A stretch of 64,000 bases of DNA from Sinohyriopsis cumingii (GCA_028554795.2 CM068841.1:24857308-24921307), one strand, 5' to 3'; shown: positions 45,795-54,192, counted from the first letter of the stretch. The notes: a model not told the origin generated them from the letters alone. A program made the numbers and translations.

Positions 45795-46331
45795 ATGAAT
45801 CAAGAATTCGTCCGACATCCAACTATTCCAAATTATGAGGCAAACAGAGATGGCATAGTGAGAAACTACAGGCTGAGGAAACAAGTTGGTACAGTTGATA
45901 ATGCTGGTTATTTAAGATTTACTGTTAGGAAAGGGAGGTATTTATGTCATCGTTTCGTCTATGAGGTTTTTAACGGAGAGATCCCTAAAGGCCTTGTCAT
46001 TGATCATATTAACGGGAACAGACTTGATAACAGTATTGAAAACCTTCAAGCGATCACTCAGAGCAAGAATACCATACGAGGAAGAGTTAAATGTAAAACA
46101 GCTATAAGAAGAGCAGTGAAATCTGTGAATGTTGAGACTCGTGAAGAAATAATATTTCAATCAATGAGCGCAGCCGGTAGGTATTTCGGTATTTGTCCAC
46201 CTTCTGTACAGCATGTCGCAGATGGGATCTACAAAACAGCATTTTCAAAGAAGCTCAAACAGAAGATTTCATTCTGTTATATAACTCTTATCGTTGACAC
46301 AAACGACGATAACTCCTCCGAGAGTGTGTAA
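45795..46331 (+). CDS. free-standing HNH homing endonuclease (NUMOD4-HNH-NUMOD1 type)
   Basis: 178 residues. The N-terminus (about 1-50) has the NUMOD4 pattern YEANRDGIVRN…GYLRFTV. The core LCHRFVYEVFNGEIPKGLVI then DHINGNRLDNSIENLQAITQ is the HNH motif (catalytic His, Asp-His, Asn), and the C-terminal half has a NUMOD1-like helix-turn-helix (FQSMSAAGRYFGICPPSVQH). Such enzymes cut a specific site and spread selfishly in phages and giant viruses. It is separate from the HNH at the end of the PolB fusion and of a different HNH type. Start chosen at the ATG after TATAGTATA. It appears intact. Confidence 0.88.
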   Translation: MNQEFVRHPTIPNYEANRDGIVRNYRLRKQVGTVDNAGYLRFTVRKGRYLCHRFVYEVFNGEIPKGLVIDHINGNRLDNSIENLQAITQSKNTIRGRVKCKTAIRRAVKSVNVETREEIIFQSMSAAGRYFGICPPSVQHVADGIYKTAFSKKLKQKISFCYITLIVDTNDDNSSESV

Positions 46332-47465
46332 CGCTTTGCAGAGTTGTCGTTGCTGGTCAGAGGATTTGCTCCCCCTAAGAAAGCCACCTTGATAAAATAT
46401 TTTATCGAGTTCATAACATGTAATCATTTATTTACCGTAGAATATATATTTTTTTACAAACAATATCCTCGTTTTACTGAATATATCCGACTGTTTTGCT
46501 CTTCTGTGCTTGTTATATGACCGCGCTTAAGAAAACATACAATTAAAATATTTTAAACAAGTCCCGCCCACTGCTAGAGCGAATTTCCAACTCGCAAGTA
46601 ACAGTTGGGTTATATACGAAATCGCTCCCTAAGACCTTTGGGTCGATCGAAAGTCAGCACGCGCAAGCAAAACCATAAATTTAATCCGCCAATGGCGAGT
46701 GTCTTTTGTGCACCATCCAATGGTCGATTCAATGGATGGTTTTGCTCTGCTGCTGACCGTAGAAAATGACCCACCTGTGTATGTTTGTGTCGTCATAGGA
46801 TAAGGTCTTAGGATAAGTTAGGATAAGATTACATGTTCATTGTGCCTTTACTTGCTGTCATACTCGAATCAGAGGTTAAAGGTTGTCTGTTCTGTACCGT
46901 CTCTTAGGATAAGATTACATGTTCATTGTACCTTTGCTTGCTGTGATACTCGAATCAGAGGTAAAGGTTGTCTGTTCTGTACCGTCTCTTAGGATAAGAT
47001 TACATGTTCATTGTACCTTTGCTTGCTGTGATACTCGAATCAGAGGTAAAGGTTGTTTGTGTTGTCAAATAAATGTTTGCCGGGCCTGCTAGAGAACTCG
47101 ATCCTAGAAGCCAGGGCTGTCTCGTCTTGTAAATAAATGTGCCTCTGAGTCACTTGGCAGTCAGAGGGGTCCGTCCTTAGGATAAGTTACGTGTTATATG
47201 TTTGTCCTTGTCAATTCACTAAACACGTCCTCTTGAGCCTATAGAACGTTATTTGACGATCTAGAGGCTCTTGCAGGGGATAAAGTGTTTCATGTTACAT
47301 GTTGTATTGTCATGTCGGAAGCAGTCCTCGTGGGGTTCTAGAACGTTATTTGACGATCTAGGCCCTTGCAGGGGATAAATGTTTCCGACTGTCTCGTTTT
47401 GTTTTGGAAAGCTAGCGTTTCTCATGCAAAGTGTTTCTATTAAAAATATAAAAATATATAATAAT
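46332..47465. other. central noncoding region of the Polinton
   Basis: About 1.1 kb with no convincing gene, between the early/replication side and the virion block. It contains the 85-bp tandem repeat (next entry) and a duplicated phrase 'agaacgttatttgacgatct' near 47241 and 47341, each followed by 'cttgcaggggataaa'. The position suggests a regulatory, origin-like or packaging region, but that is inference. Confidence 0.55.
46806..47062. repeat. 85-bp tandem repeat, 3 copies, inside the Polinton
   Basis: The unit starts CTTAGGATAAGATTACATG and contains 'ttcattgtacctttgcttgc', 'tgatactcgaatcagaggt' and 'gtctgttctgtaccgtct'. The first copy is slightly longer and diverged. The second and third are almost identical, and the third is truncated at the end. 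Confidence 0.85.
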
Positions 47466-47882
47466 ATGAATCACGAAAATATAAATACCATACTTGTTGA
47501 AATTAAAGAATTACAACAGCGAGGTTTTAATATTTTACTAGACACTGAAACAATTATGTCAGATTTTGAATCCTTGAATGAGCTATCACGCTTGGGGAAG
47601 AACAATCTCCCTGCTCGTTATAGGTTCATTAAGGGTTTGCAAGATCGTGTTTACAGATCACTTGCCGGGATAACTGAAAATCAGGTATCTGAATTTATTC
47701 CACTGTGCCGTGCAGTTGAGAAGATTCGTCTTGGATTGTCACAAGAGTATGAGACTCGAAAATTAATTAGCACCAGGGTGAGACGGTTAAAAGGTTATAT
47801 AAAGAATCTAGACACGGAAATGCCTTGCATTTCTGACAAAAATACTAGTGTTTCTGACTACGAGGCCGACAAGGAAGTATAA
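47466..47882 (+). CDS. unknown helical protein of the Polinton
   Basis: 138 residues from the ATG at 47466, which follows the context ATATAATAATG. Mostly alpha-helical and charged, with a likely coiled coil near ILVEIKELQQRGFNILLDTE and a basic middle (SRLGKNNLPARYRFIKG). The last residues come from another palindrome (47817-47833). The frame extends 29 codons upstream to an earlier Met, but that part has no helical continuity and lacks the start context. No family recognised. Confidence 0.6.
   Translation: MNHENINTILVEIKELQQRGFNILLDTETIMSDFESLNELSRLGKNNLPARYRFIKGLQDRVYRSLAGITENQVSEFIPLCRAVEKIRLGLSQEYETRKLISTRVRRLKGYIKNLDTEMPCISDKNTSVSDYEADKEV
47817..47833. repeat. hairpin palindrome near the 3' end of the helical-protein gene
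   Basis: GAAATGCCTTGCATTTC, 7-bp arms around CTT; same arms as the palindrome at 45214. Confidence 0.85.
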
Positions 47883-48014
47883 ACCGCATAGCGTGTGACT
47901 CACAGCACAAAGTGAAAGTAGAACCTGAGAACGCTAGCGCCCCCCCCCCCCGCTTGGAGTGTAAAGCACATTTCCACGGGTAAAAAAAAAAGTGTATTAT
48001 TTTTTTTGCCCTTG

Positions 48015-48031
48015 GAAACTCAAAGAGTTTC
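48015..48031. repeat. hairpin palindrome between two converging small genes
   Basis: GAAACTCAAAGAGTTTC with extra pairing outside (CTTG…CAAG). It stands between the genes ending at 47882 and 48049, where a transcription end is expected. The arms match the AAACTC/GAGTTT hairpins of the terminal repeats. A run of C (about 47941-47950) and a T run lie beside it. Confidence 0.75.
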
Positions 48032-48048
48032 TCAAGTGAAGGGCGCTT

Positions 48049-48336
48049 TCAGATTTTCAGGATTTGCTTAAGCGTTTCAACATCAATACAGGAATGAGAA
48101 TAGTTCATAATCTGTTCTCGTTGACACCAAACTATGATCATATGATTTTGCTGTAGCTCTGTTAATTGTGACGGAGTTAACAAGAAGTCTTCGTCACCAT
48201 ACACGTCAATAACTATTTTAACGGGGAAATACTGTTCTGGGAATGTCTGTATTTGAAATGCGGTTTTTATTGCCTCGTAAAGAATTTGCTTATCATGAAT
48301 ATGAACTCGTGCATGAATGTACTCGGGTTGATACAT
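48049..48336 (-). CDS. small unknown protein of the Polinton
   Basis: About 95 residues from the ATG at 48336, whose context TGTATAATG resembles that of the other element genes (another Met three codons upstream lacks it). It is a mixed alpha/beta sequence, acidic in the middle (KIVIDVYGDEDFLL) with several His and Gln, no signal peptide and no membrane segment. It is the last gene of the minus-strand block. No family recognised. Confidence 0.55.
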   Translation of the reverse strand: MYQPEYIHARVHIHDKQILYEAIKTAFQIQTFPEQYFPVKIVIDVYGDEDFLLTPSQLTELQQNHMIIVWCQREQIMNYSHSCIDVETLKQILKI

Positions 48337-48481
48337 TATACACAACCGTTTTTTTTTAAATGCGTGCTAGCACTTTCAACGATAACTTATGCTGGTTTTG
48401 ATAGGGTATTTGCACGATAAAATGACGAAAATGGATCAGTGCAGAAAAAAAAACTATTATAAATATTATGGATCCCTTGAC

Positions 48482-48907
48482 TTAGGACTTCACCAGTAAG
48501 TTTATACTAACAGTCTCGTCACGCAGGTCCAACAAATTCCCCCTCTGGTCGGTGAGTTTGAAATTTATCGTTGACAACCACGGGTTATGACACCGTAGAT
48601 AGACCGGATTGATTGGTTCTTGCACAATCAGAAAACCAGGGGGGTCTCTTGGTGTGAACGTATACAGGATAAACCCCTGTTGTGCCGTCGTAGTATCTGA
48701 TGCGCTGTAACTGCCATCGATGACGTCACATACAAGATTGACCGCAATAACATCTGTGATATTTACGATCCCGGGTGAGATGTGTCTGCCATCGGATGCT
48801 GTACTGTTGTCGTGCTTGAGAATAACAGGTTGTGGTTTTATTCGTTCGTACGCAGCAAGAATATCTTCGAAAGATTGATCGATGAGATCAGAGACTGATT
48901 TTCTCAG
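48482..48907 (-). pseudogene. C-terminal part of the penton-like protein, after an in-frame TAG
   Basis: The frame of the gene at 48908-49906 continues without change after its TAG (48908-48910) for a further 141 codons to a TAA at 48482-48484. The residues are protein-like, with beta-strand character and an ending (INFKLTDQRGNLLDL…SINLLV) typical of the C-termini of Polinton penton/minor capsid proteins. This strongly suggests that one gene of 474 codons was split by a nonsense change, or is read through. Confidence 0.75.
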
Positions 48908-49906
48908 CTAGGGCACGTTATATCCAGGAAATTTAAAATCTGAAATATCATTCACTTGAATACCATATTTAATTGCAAAATCTGCTCTGGCTATCTGTCT
49001 ATAATTATCATCGATATAGTCTTTAAGATCCAGTAAAGCCTGAATTATTCTTAGATTTATAGTTTCCATGGCCGATGCGAGTTTGTTTAGTTTTTCTATG
49101 GTTGTGATAATATTATCACGCGGACTTGTTAAATCAGAAATATAATCTTGGAAATATACTCGCAGGAGTTGTAGCTGTTGTTTATGTACTAGATTGATCG
49201 GAATAAATAATTCAGATTCTATATCATCTAGACGGTAAACACGGAGCTCCTGCCCCCCCTTAACACGTGGAGCTTCTATACTCCAAGTATCGGGCATTAA
49301 AGTACTTTTTCTTGCTAGTAATTGATCTGCAAGGAGTAAATAATAATTGTACTCGAGGTCGTGTAGTGCTTCTTTATAGGTCATAAAATCCGATTTTTCA
49401 GGTTTTGGTGGACGAGGTTTAACCTCGGGGGCCTTTGGCCATCCTAATAATGTTCGGATTGAGCTGTTATAAATATCCACGGCGTATCCTGGCGTTGAGA
49501 TTTCAATGACCGCAGACAGCGTTGGTTCATGAGCTGTTATAGATATTTTGGCTTCCTTGCCGGTGATTCGTTTTATTTGGCGTTGTATCTCATTATTGAT
49601 TTCTTCGATCTGATAACTCCCAGTGGGAAGTGTAATTGTATTCCAGTCAAGTTCACCCTGTTCGCCGGAGTCGGCTTTGCTTTTCCCGAACACGAATGAA
49701 TTATTTGGCTGCAGACCACCAAATGATGCCGACCTAACATTGGGCCAGCTGTGATACACACTGAGCTTTGCTAACGCGATTTCACTCACTGGAATTGGAG
49801 TTCGAAAATTAATACCGAATTCTGGTGTCGTCGAGGACACTGAGATCATTGTGGTCCTTACCGGTGTTGTGTTTGTGACTATTTGTTGAAGCAGTTCTAT
49901 TGACAT
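48908..49906 (-). CDS. penton-like minor capsid protein (split by a stop)
   Basis: 332 residues up to the TAG; the rest of the gene is at 48482-48907. The N-terminal domain (SVYHSWPNV…NNSFVF…WNTITLPTGSYQIEEINNEI) and the segment VDIYNSSIRTLLGW are the recurring pattern of the Polinton single-jelly-roll minor capsid protein that forms the capsid vertices. A Pro/Lys-rich linker (KPRPPKPEKSD) and a helical stretch follow. The ATG at 49906 has the ATAAATAATG context. Its first 98 bases overlap the end of the membrane-protein gene in another frame. Confidence 0.7.
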   Translation of the reverse strand: MSIELLQQIVTNTTPVRTTMISVSSTTPEFGINFRTPIPVSEIALAKLSVYHSWPNVRSASFGGLQPNNSFVFGKSKADSGEQGELDWNTITLPTGSYQIEEINNEIQRQIKRITGKEAKISITAHEPTLSAVIEISTPGYAVDIYNSSIRTLLGWPKAPEVKPRPPKPEKSDFMTYKEALHDLEYNYYLLLADQLLARKSTLMPDTWSIEAPRVKGGQELRVYRLDDIESELFIPINLVHKQQLQLLRVYFQDYISDLTSPRDNIITTIEKLNKLASAMETINLRIIQALLDLKDYIDDNYRQIARADFAIKYGIQVNDISDFKFPGYNVP

Positions 49907-50258
49907 TATTTATTTGTTTAGTTTTCAAATAGTCATTGTACGCATCTGACATTAGTTTGAATTCAGAATCTGATATCGTAGCGTCGCTACTTTGCACGTC
50001 TAACGATGATGATATCAGCGATGATAATTTCTGATATGCGGTCGTGGCTGTATTTAATTTTGTCGTGTAATCGTGTAATTTTGTGTTAGCACATGATGAT
50101 ATTTTTTTTGCTATGATGCCGAAAACTCCAGCTGTTGTTGTGGCCGCGGAAACACAGATCGTGGCGGCGACTGCTGCAGTTACCGGAGTGACCGCTGATA
50201 GTATTGCTCCGGCAGATGCAACAACGGCAGATACTGAATAAACCATAATATCCAGCAC
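49809..50258 (-). CDS. small membrane protein of the virion block
   Basis: 149 residues from the first Met, or 145 from the Met at 50246 (MVYSVSA). Residues about 5-50 are strongly hydrophobic and Ala/Thr/Val-rich, long enough for one or two membrane segments. The rest is helical and polar (LSSLISSSL…ISDSEFKLMSDAYNDYLKTK). A protein of this layout, with the closing ISDxEFxLI-like motif, is common in Polintons and adintoviruses, but its role is not known to me. Its 3' end overlaps the penton-like gene. Confidence 0.65.
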   Translation of the reverse strand: MLDIMVYSVSAVVASAGAILSAVTPVTAAVAATICVSAATTTAGVFGIIAKKISSCANTKLHDYTTKLNTATTAYQKLSSLISSSLDVQSSDATISDSEFKLMSDAYNDYLKTKQINNVNRTASTNSHKHNTGKDHNDLSVLDDTRIRY

Positions 50259-50387
50259 TGTTATGCGGCGCTTGTATTTTTTTACTTTTTGACTAGTTAC
50301 TCGATGACAGTTTTTAACTCAGATTGCCACTCACGGACTTGATTGTATCGATATTGTTGAGCATCTGGCGTCGTTGACATTATTCAA

Positions 50388-51398
50388 TTACGCGGTAACC
50401 AATTGAGGCGTTGCAGCGACGAATTCCAAACAAAACCAGTAAGATGTTGCTGTTAAACTATCGTCCTCGGCTTCAAGCATAAATGTTTCCTCGGTTCCGC
50501 TGTTTAGTATTACAGTGCAAACCCCGGAATACTTATCGGTGGAATGTCTCCAAGGATATGTTGTGAAGATTTCAAATTTAGCGGCTGAAAACACAGACAA
50601 CCTGTAAACACCGGTGGCTGTTGCTGTATATTTGATAGTGTTATTTTGTCGTGACCATGTTGCGAATCCCGATGATACCGTGAATACGATGTTGGTGATA
50701 TGCCCCGGAGTAACTCCAGTGGGAACTTTAATCAAACTGGTTTTGTTAACGATATCAGGAATACCCGATACGATATCCTGCTGTGTTTGTTTGATCGTGT
50801 TAATGTCGGTCTTTACATCAGCGAGTTTTACATCGACGACTGGAGGAGTCCCAAAGAACTTATCCACGACCTCATCAGTTTTTACGAAGTTTCTTCGAAA
50901 TCTTGTAAACGCGCCCACGTGAACATCATGCTCTGCACGCAGCGTATTTAGTTTACCGTTGACGATGTCCACGTATTGTTTGTTTGACGCATCCTGGTCG
51001 GATTCGGGATTCGCTAACGCGGTTATTTTGTTGCCGCTCATGCTGAGTTCGCCTGTCATCGTGTCACCGGCTTTTTTCACACATTTATCAACACCTTTAT
51101 CAATACTGTCTTTGATGCTTGCGATTGATATATTCGAGTCCTTGATCCGGCCGCCATCACTAAATGCAACGAAGTTATCCTTGGTAGCTCCAAGAACTCT
51201 GCGAATTATATCATTCCACTTAATGTTGCTCGTTCTTAGTTTTCCTTGCCTGTCTTGGAAAATAGCAACTTCATCTGGGTCAACTCCAGCTATATTCAAA
51301 AGATTATCGACTTCATCTTTGGTCGCATATTTTGAGAGATCAGCATCTGTGCTTGGTTTACCTCCTCGTGTGAAAGGTCTTCCGTAAATATCCACCAT
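50388..51398 (-). CDS. fibre-like protein with phage tail-fibre motif
   Basis: 336 residues. Residues 111-143 read GDTMTGELSMSGNKITAL followed by ANPESDQDASNKQYVD, the classical tail-fibre repeat of phages (GDTMTGxLxMxGNKITxLxxPxxxxDAxxKxYVD), which forms intertwined trimers. A helical, coiled-coil-like stretch follows (about 145-215). The C-terminal about 120 residues are rich in beta strands and aromatics (GVYRLSVFSAAKFEIFTTYP), like a C1q/TNF-type head. The whole suggests a trimeric vertex fibre for receptor binding. Start at 51398 (AAGAATAATGG context). It lies between the protease (18-bp gap) and the membrane protein and is intact. Confidence 0.75.
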   Translation of the reverse strand: MVDIYGRPFTRGGKPSTDADLSKYATKDEVDNLLNIAGVDPDEVAIFQDRQGKLRTSNIKWNDIIRRVLGATKDNFVAFSDGGRIKDSNISIASIKDSIDKGVDKCVKKAGDTMTGELSMSGNKITALANPESDQDASNKQYVDIVNGKLNTLRAEHDVHVGAFTRFRRNFVKTDEVVDKFFGTPPVVDVKLADVKTDINTIKQTQQDIVSGIPDIVNKTSLIKVPTGVTPGHITNIVFTVSSGFATWSRQNNTIKYTATATGVYRLSVFSAAKFEIFTTYPWRHSTDKYSGVCTVILNSGTEETFMLEAEDDSLTATSYWFCLEFVAATPQLVTA

Positions 51399-51416
51399 TA
51401 TTCTTATTGCTGTTTT

Positions 51417-51857
51417 TCAAATGCTAGCATTTCTCGATGCGGTATATTCATACACTACTTTATGAGGAGGAGTTGCTGGATTTCTTGAGATTGCATCAAG
51501 AACATTTAAAACCTCCCTCCCACAAATGGGCGGATCAATTAATGTTTGTGTTGGTAACGTCGACTGCCACACTGGAACATTAGAAAATCTGCTGACATAC
51601 TTGAGAAACTCAACTGGCGGTGCTAAACCGTACGAATCAAAATAGATAATTCCACGTGGATCGATCGCGTAAGCAACCCAGTGAGTTCCCGGACCATCTT
51701 TGTTGTCGAGATTGATAATGCCAGTTTCTGGATTATTCGGTCGTTGCGGTAATTGATCTCGCATAAATACGCCTCTGAAATGTTTTACACGCAATTTTTT
51801 AACAGCATCGAGTAAATCAAAATTGCTCAACGGCGTTAGAATTTTTTTGGATACCAT
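51417..51857 (-). CDS. adenain-like cysteine protease
   Basis: 146 residues. The catalytic triad is His59 (GTHWVAY), Asp74 (YFDSYG) and Cys112 (PPICGREVL), with a Gln in the PTQTLID segment as the likely oxyanion residue. This is the pattern of adenovirus protease and Ulp1-type enzymes. It would mature virion proteins during assembly. The usual CGxxC/CGxF after the nucleophile is CGRE here. The start overlaps the end of the pVI/pX-like gene by 22 bp. The last codons (RNASI) are formed by a 14-base palindrome (51419-51432). Confidence 0.9.
   Translation of the reverse strand: MVSKKILTPLSNFDLLDAVKKLRVKHFRGVFMRDQLPQRPNNPETGIINLDNKDGPGTHWVAYAIDPRGIIYFDSYGLAPPVEFLKYVSRFSNVPVWQSTLPTQTLIDPPICGREVLNVLDAISRNPATPPHKVVYEYTASRNASI
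51419..51432. repeat. palindrome at the protease stop codon
   Basis: AAATGCTAGCATTT, perfect; same central GCTAGC as 41607 and 54171. Confidence 0.85.
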
Positions 51858-52279
51858 GATGGTGGAGTTCCTGGTAGTCTTAGACCGCGTCCCTTTTTTT
51901 TCTTGTATCCTTTTCCCGTTGCCTTTTTTAGTGCCATTCCAGCTGCAGTTCCAACTGCACCGAGTGCTGCGGCTTTTGCTACGGCTGGTGCTGCCGCGGC
52001 AATCAACGCCGGTATTGCTGCGAGAAGAGGAAATATTCCACCGGTTTTAGTCATGTCCTTGATAGCTGCAGCAGAGAAATCAAGTCGGACACCGGTTTTT
52101 GCTGTTAGTGCATTATTAAAATGTTTAAGCTGAGTATTAGTCAACGACAATTTGTTTGGACCACCAGTAATCTGATCTCGTTTTAGTGTTATTGATGTCC
52201 CGCACGTGCTTGCGTTCTTTGATTGCAATTTCTTCGTTTGACCGGAAGTCAAGGTGACATTAACATGACTGTATGACAT
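51836..52279 (-). CDS. pVI/pX-like minor virion protein
   Basis: 147 residues in three parts. The N-terminal 75 residues have the TSGQTKKLQSKN…LTNTQLKHFNNAL pattern. Then comes a hydrophobic Ala-rich segment beginning GGIFPLLAAIPALIAAAAP, and a basic glycine-rich tail (KKATGKGYKKKKGRGLRLP). Adenovirus pVI-like membrane-active and pX/Mu-like DNA-binding functions are plausible, and proteins of this layout are standard in Polintons and adintoviruses. Start ATG has the context GATATAATG. It overlaps the protease start by 22 bp. Confidence 0.7.
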   Translation of the reverse strand: MSYSHVNVTLTSGQTKKLQSKNASTCGTSITLKRDQITGGPNKLSLTNTQLKHFNNALTAKTGVRLDFSAAAIKDMTKTGGIFPLLAAIPALIAAAAPAVAKAAALGAVGTAAGMALKKATGKGYKKKKGRGLRLPGTPPSWYPKKF

Positions 52280-52306
52280 TATATCCTAAGTTTGATTTTA
52301 ATTGCG

Positions 52307-53647
52307 TTACATATTCTCGATTGGAGCGTCGATGACCCTCATTCGTCCGCCAACACCTTCAAGCAGCATTGCTTTATCGGAGAGTATGACAGCAATCGCT
52401 CTGTAACCACCAGCAGGAACACCTACACGAGCTCGGAAATGTAGGTCGACAACAGATTGTTTAACCAGATCAAGATGTTCCAGCGAAAAGTAATAAATCG
52501 GATATAAACTCATAAAGTCTCGCTGTGATATTTGCAGGCCAGTGTCTACATTAAGGTCGCGCCCCATAAATGACATCAGACGATGATACGCGCGTGCGAC
52601 ACGATGATGTTCGAAATCTATTAATATATCCTCAGATGGCTCCTGATGCCCATTTATTCTCAACGTAACTTCAGAAACTCCAAGTGTATCAAATACCATT
52701 GGATTTCTTTCCTGGCTATCTGTTCTAGCACGGTATTGAAATGCAATGAAAATATGTCGTGGTGCTGATACTCCTTGTTGCGATGATATATGCCATGTAA
52801 ACAACCCACCATTATCACCCTGAATAACGTCTGTGGTTGTTGTTTTCCAGGATAGCAGTGATTTACCGCCCGTGTCCATGAAAGACAACAGTCGTTGTTC
52901 TTCGGTGATTGACGGAGACAACACTGGCATCCACAACCACAGTTTAGTTAGTATTACCTGACCAGGGGCAACAGCAGCATCTCGCCAGATAGCGTCATTA
53001 TCATCAGGTTTTCGCACAAGTACAACTGTGTGTTTGGCACCGAATATGACCTTGTGGACATCTCTGCAGAATCCAAAGATGTGAGACAATGGAATCACAC
53101 CTGAGAACTCTTCATCTCCACTTAACATCGATCTACGTGTTGCAAAACCCAAATTAAAATTTTCGTTCATCGATGCAACTGCGTCACCGGCATTATTCAT
53201 TGTTACATTCCTGTTCTCGGGGCTGTCGGTTATATCCTTTGCAAACATCATTGATGGTCCGGCTGATCTGGTGTAATCATCCGAGTATCTCGCCAACCCG
53301 AGAATTGTTGTGGCAACGTCGACGTTATCATGAATTGTTTCAATTTCTTTTCCATCTATCATGTAAATAGCGGATTTAAATAACGCCATGATGCCGTTGT
53401 TAACAAATCCAACTCGGTCGCCGATTCCGTAGTTAGTGTTATCATTCTTTAAAAGCCTACCTTCAACTTCGATGAAGGCCTCAGCGGGCAAGAAGTATCT
53501 ACTTGTATCCTGGACCTGTAGTTCAATTCTTCCGCGTTGGTTAGGATCACGTGCTTCATAAGAATAATATTGAAAATCACGTACAGAATCATCTTTAAGT
53601 ACTGGTTTGGACATATCAAACGCGTCATTGGATTTTCGTGCAAACAT
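52307..53647 (-). CDS. major capsid protein, double jelly-roll
   Basis: 446 residues from the ATG at 53647, which follows AATAATAATG. The frame is open 17 codons further up, but those residues (MVSGDDNILIRSSQIII) are not needed and would come close to the upstream gene. Sequence order and length match Polinton double-jelly-roll capsid proteins: an N-terminal strand set with VRDFQYYSYEARDPNQRGRI, a central FGFCRDVHKVIFGAKHTVVL segment, and a C-terminal QISQRDFMSLYPIYYFSLEH region. It would form the hexameric capsomers. No lesion is visible. Confidence 0.9.
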   Translation of the reverse strand: MFARKSNDAFDMSKPVLKDDSVRDFQYYSYEARDPNQRGRIELQVQDTSRYFLPAEAFIEVEGRLLKNDNTNYGIGDRVGFVNNGIMALFKSAIYMIDGKEIETIHDNVDVATTILGLARYSDDYTRSAGPSMMFAKDITDSPENRNVTMNNAGDAVASMNENFNLGFATRRSMLSGDEEFSGVIPLSHIFGFCRDVHKVIFGAKHTVVLVRKPDDNDAIWRDAAVAPGQVILTKLWLWMPVLSPSITEEQRLLSFMDTGGKSLLSWKTTTTDVIQGDNGGLFTWHISSQQGVSAPRHIFIAFQYRARTDSQERNPMVFDTLGVSEVTLRINGHQEPSEDILIDFEHHRVARAYHRLMSFMGRDLNVDTGLQISQRDFMSLYPIYYFSLEHLDLVKQSVVDLHFRARVGVPAGGYRAIAVILSDKAMLLEGVGGRMRVIDAPIENM

Positions 53648-53684
53648 TATTATTATTTGTGATGATCTAATTAAAATGTTATCG

Positions 53685-54143
53685 TCACCGGAAACCACTA
53701 CCAGCTATCAAATTAGCAGTTACACTATCTTGCAATGCTTTGGAGGTAATTCCTGCTGTTGCGATCTCAGCTAATTTCTGATTTACGGCCTTATTTACTA
53801 CGCTACTAACATTTGCCGGCATAGCTTCAGTGGATGGTAGTTTTACTGGCACCAACCTCTCGACTGGGTTTTTTTTTCGTATCAGCTGTGCTAGTCGATC
53901 CTTGATTGATTGAAATGCTTTCCCGGCAAGACTACCAACAGTGCCAATGGCTTTATCCTTGACAACATCAGCGGCTTTCATCGCGAATTGTTTTGCTAAC
54001 GGTCCAGCTTTCGGAGCGATTCTTGTGACTAAATCCCTAACAACATCACCGACTCCATCTCCGTAAACAACCTCGTATACTGGTAATCGTGAGTTTACTA
54101 CTCTGACACTTCTTGGTCTGCGAAAAGAATCGTGTAGTATCAT
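53685..54143 (-). CDS. basic minor virion protein of the Polinton
   Basis: 152 residues with a Gly/Asp segment YGDGVGDVVRDLVTRIAP, a long amphipathic Ala/Lys-rich helix region (KQFAMKAADVVKDKAIGTVG) and a basic stretch (RLAQLIRKKNPVERL). It lies directly upstream of the major capsid gene. A core or membrane-active structural protein is likely. Similar small helical proteins occur at this place in other Polintons, but the exact family is not certain to me. Start ATG in the context AAATAAAATG. Confidence 0.6.
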   Translation of the reverse strand: MILHDSFRRPRSVRVVNSRLPVYEVVYGDGVGDVVRDLVTRIAPKAGPLAKQFAMKAADVVKDKAIGTVGSLAGKAFQSIKDRLAQLIRKKNPVERLVPVKLPSTEAMPANVSSVVNKAVNQKLAEIATAGITSKALQDSVTANLIAGSGFR

Positions 54144-54170
54144 TTTATTTAATTATTGTTTATCTAACTG

Positions 54171-54186
54171 AATTTGCTAGCAAATT
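54171..54186. repeat. palindrome in the gap between two virion genes
   Basis: AATTTGCTAGCAAATT, perfect 16-base palindrome between the genes at 53685-54143 and 54193-55227. Confidence 0.85.
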
Positions 54187-54192
54187 TAATTA

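Noticed and set aside
49573..49761. Small minus-strand frame overlapping the penton-like gene
   Set aside because: It is in another frame of a recognisable gene and lacks the element's start context.
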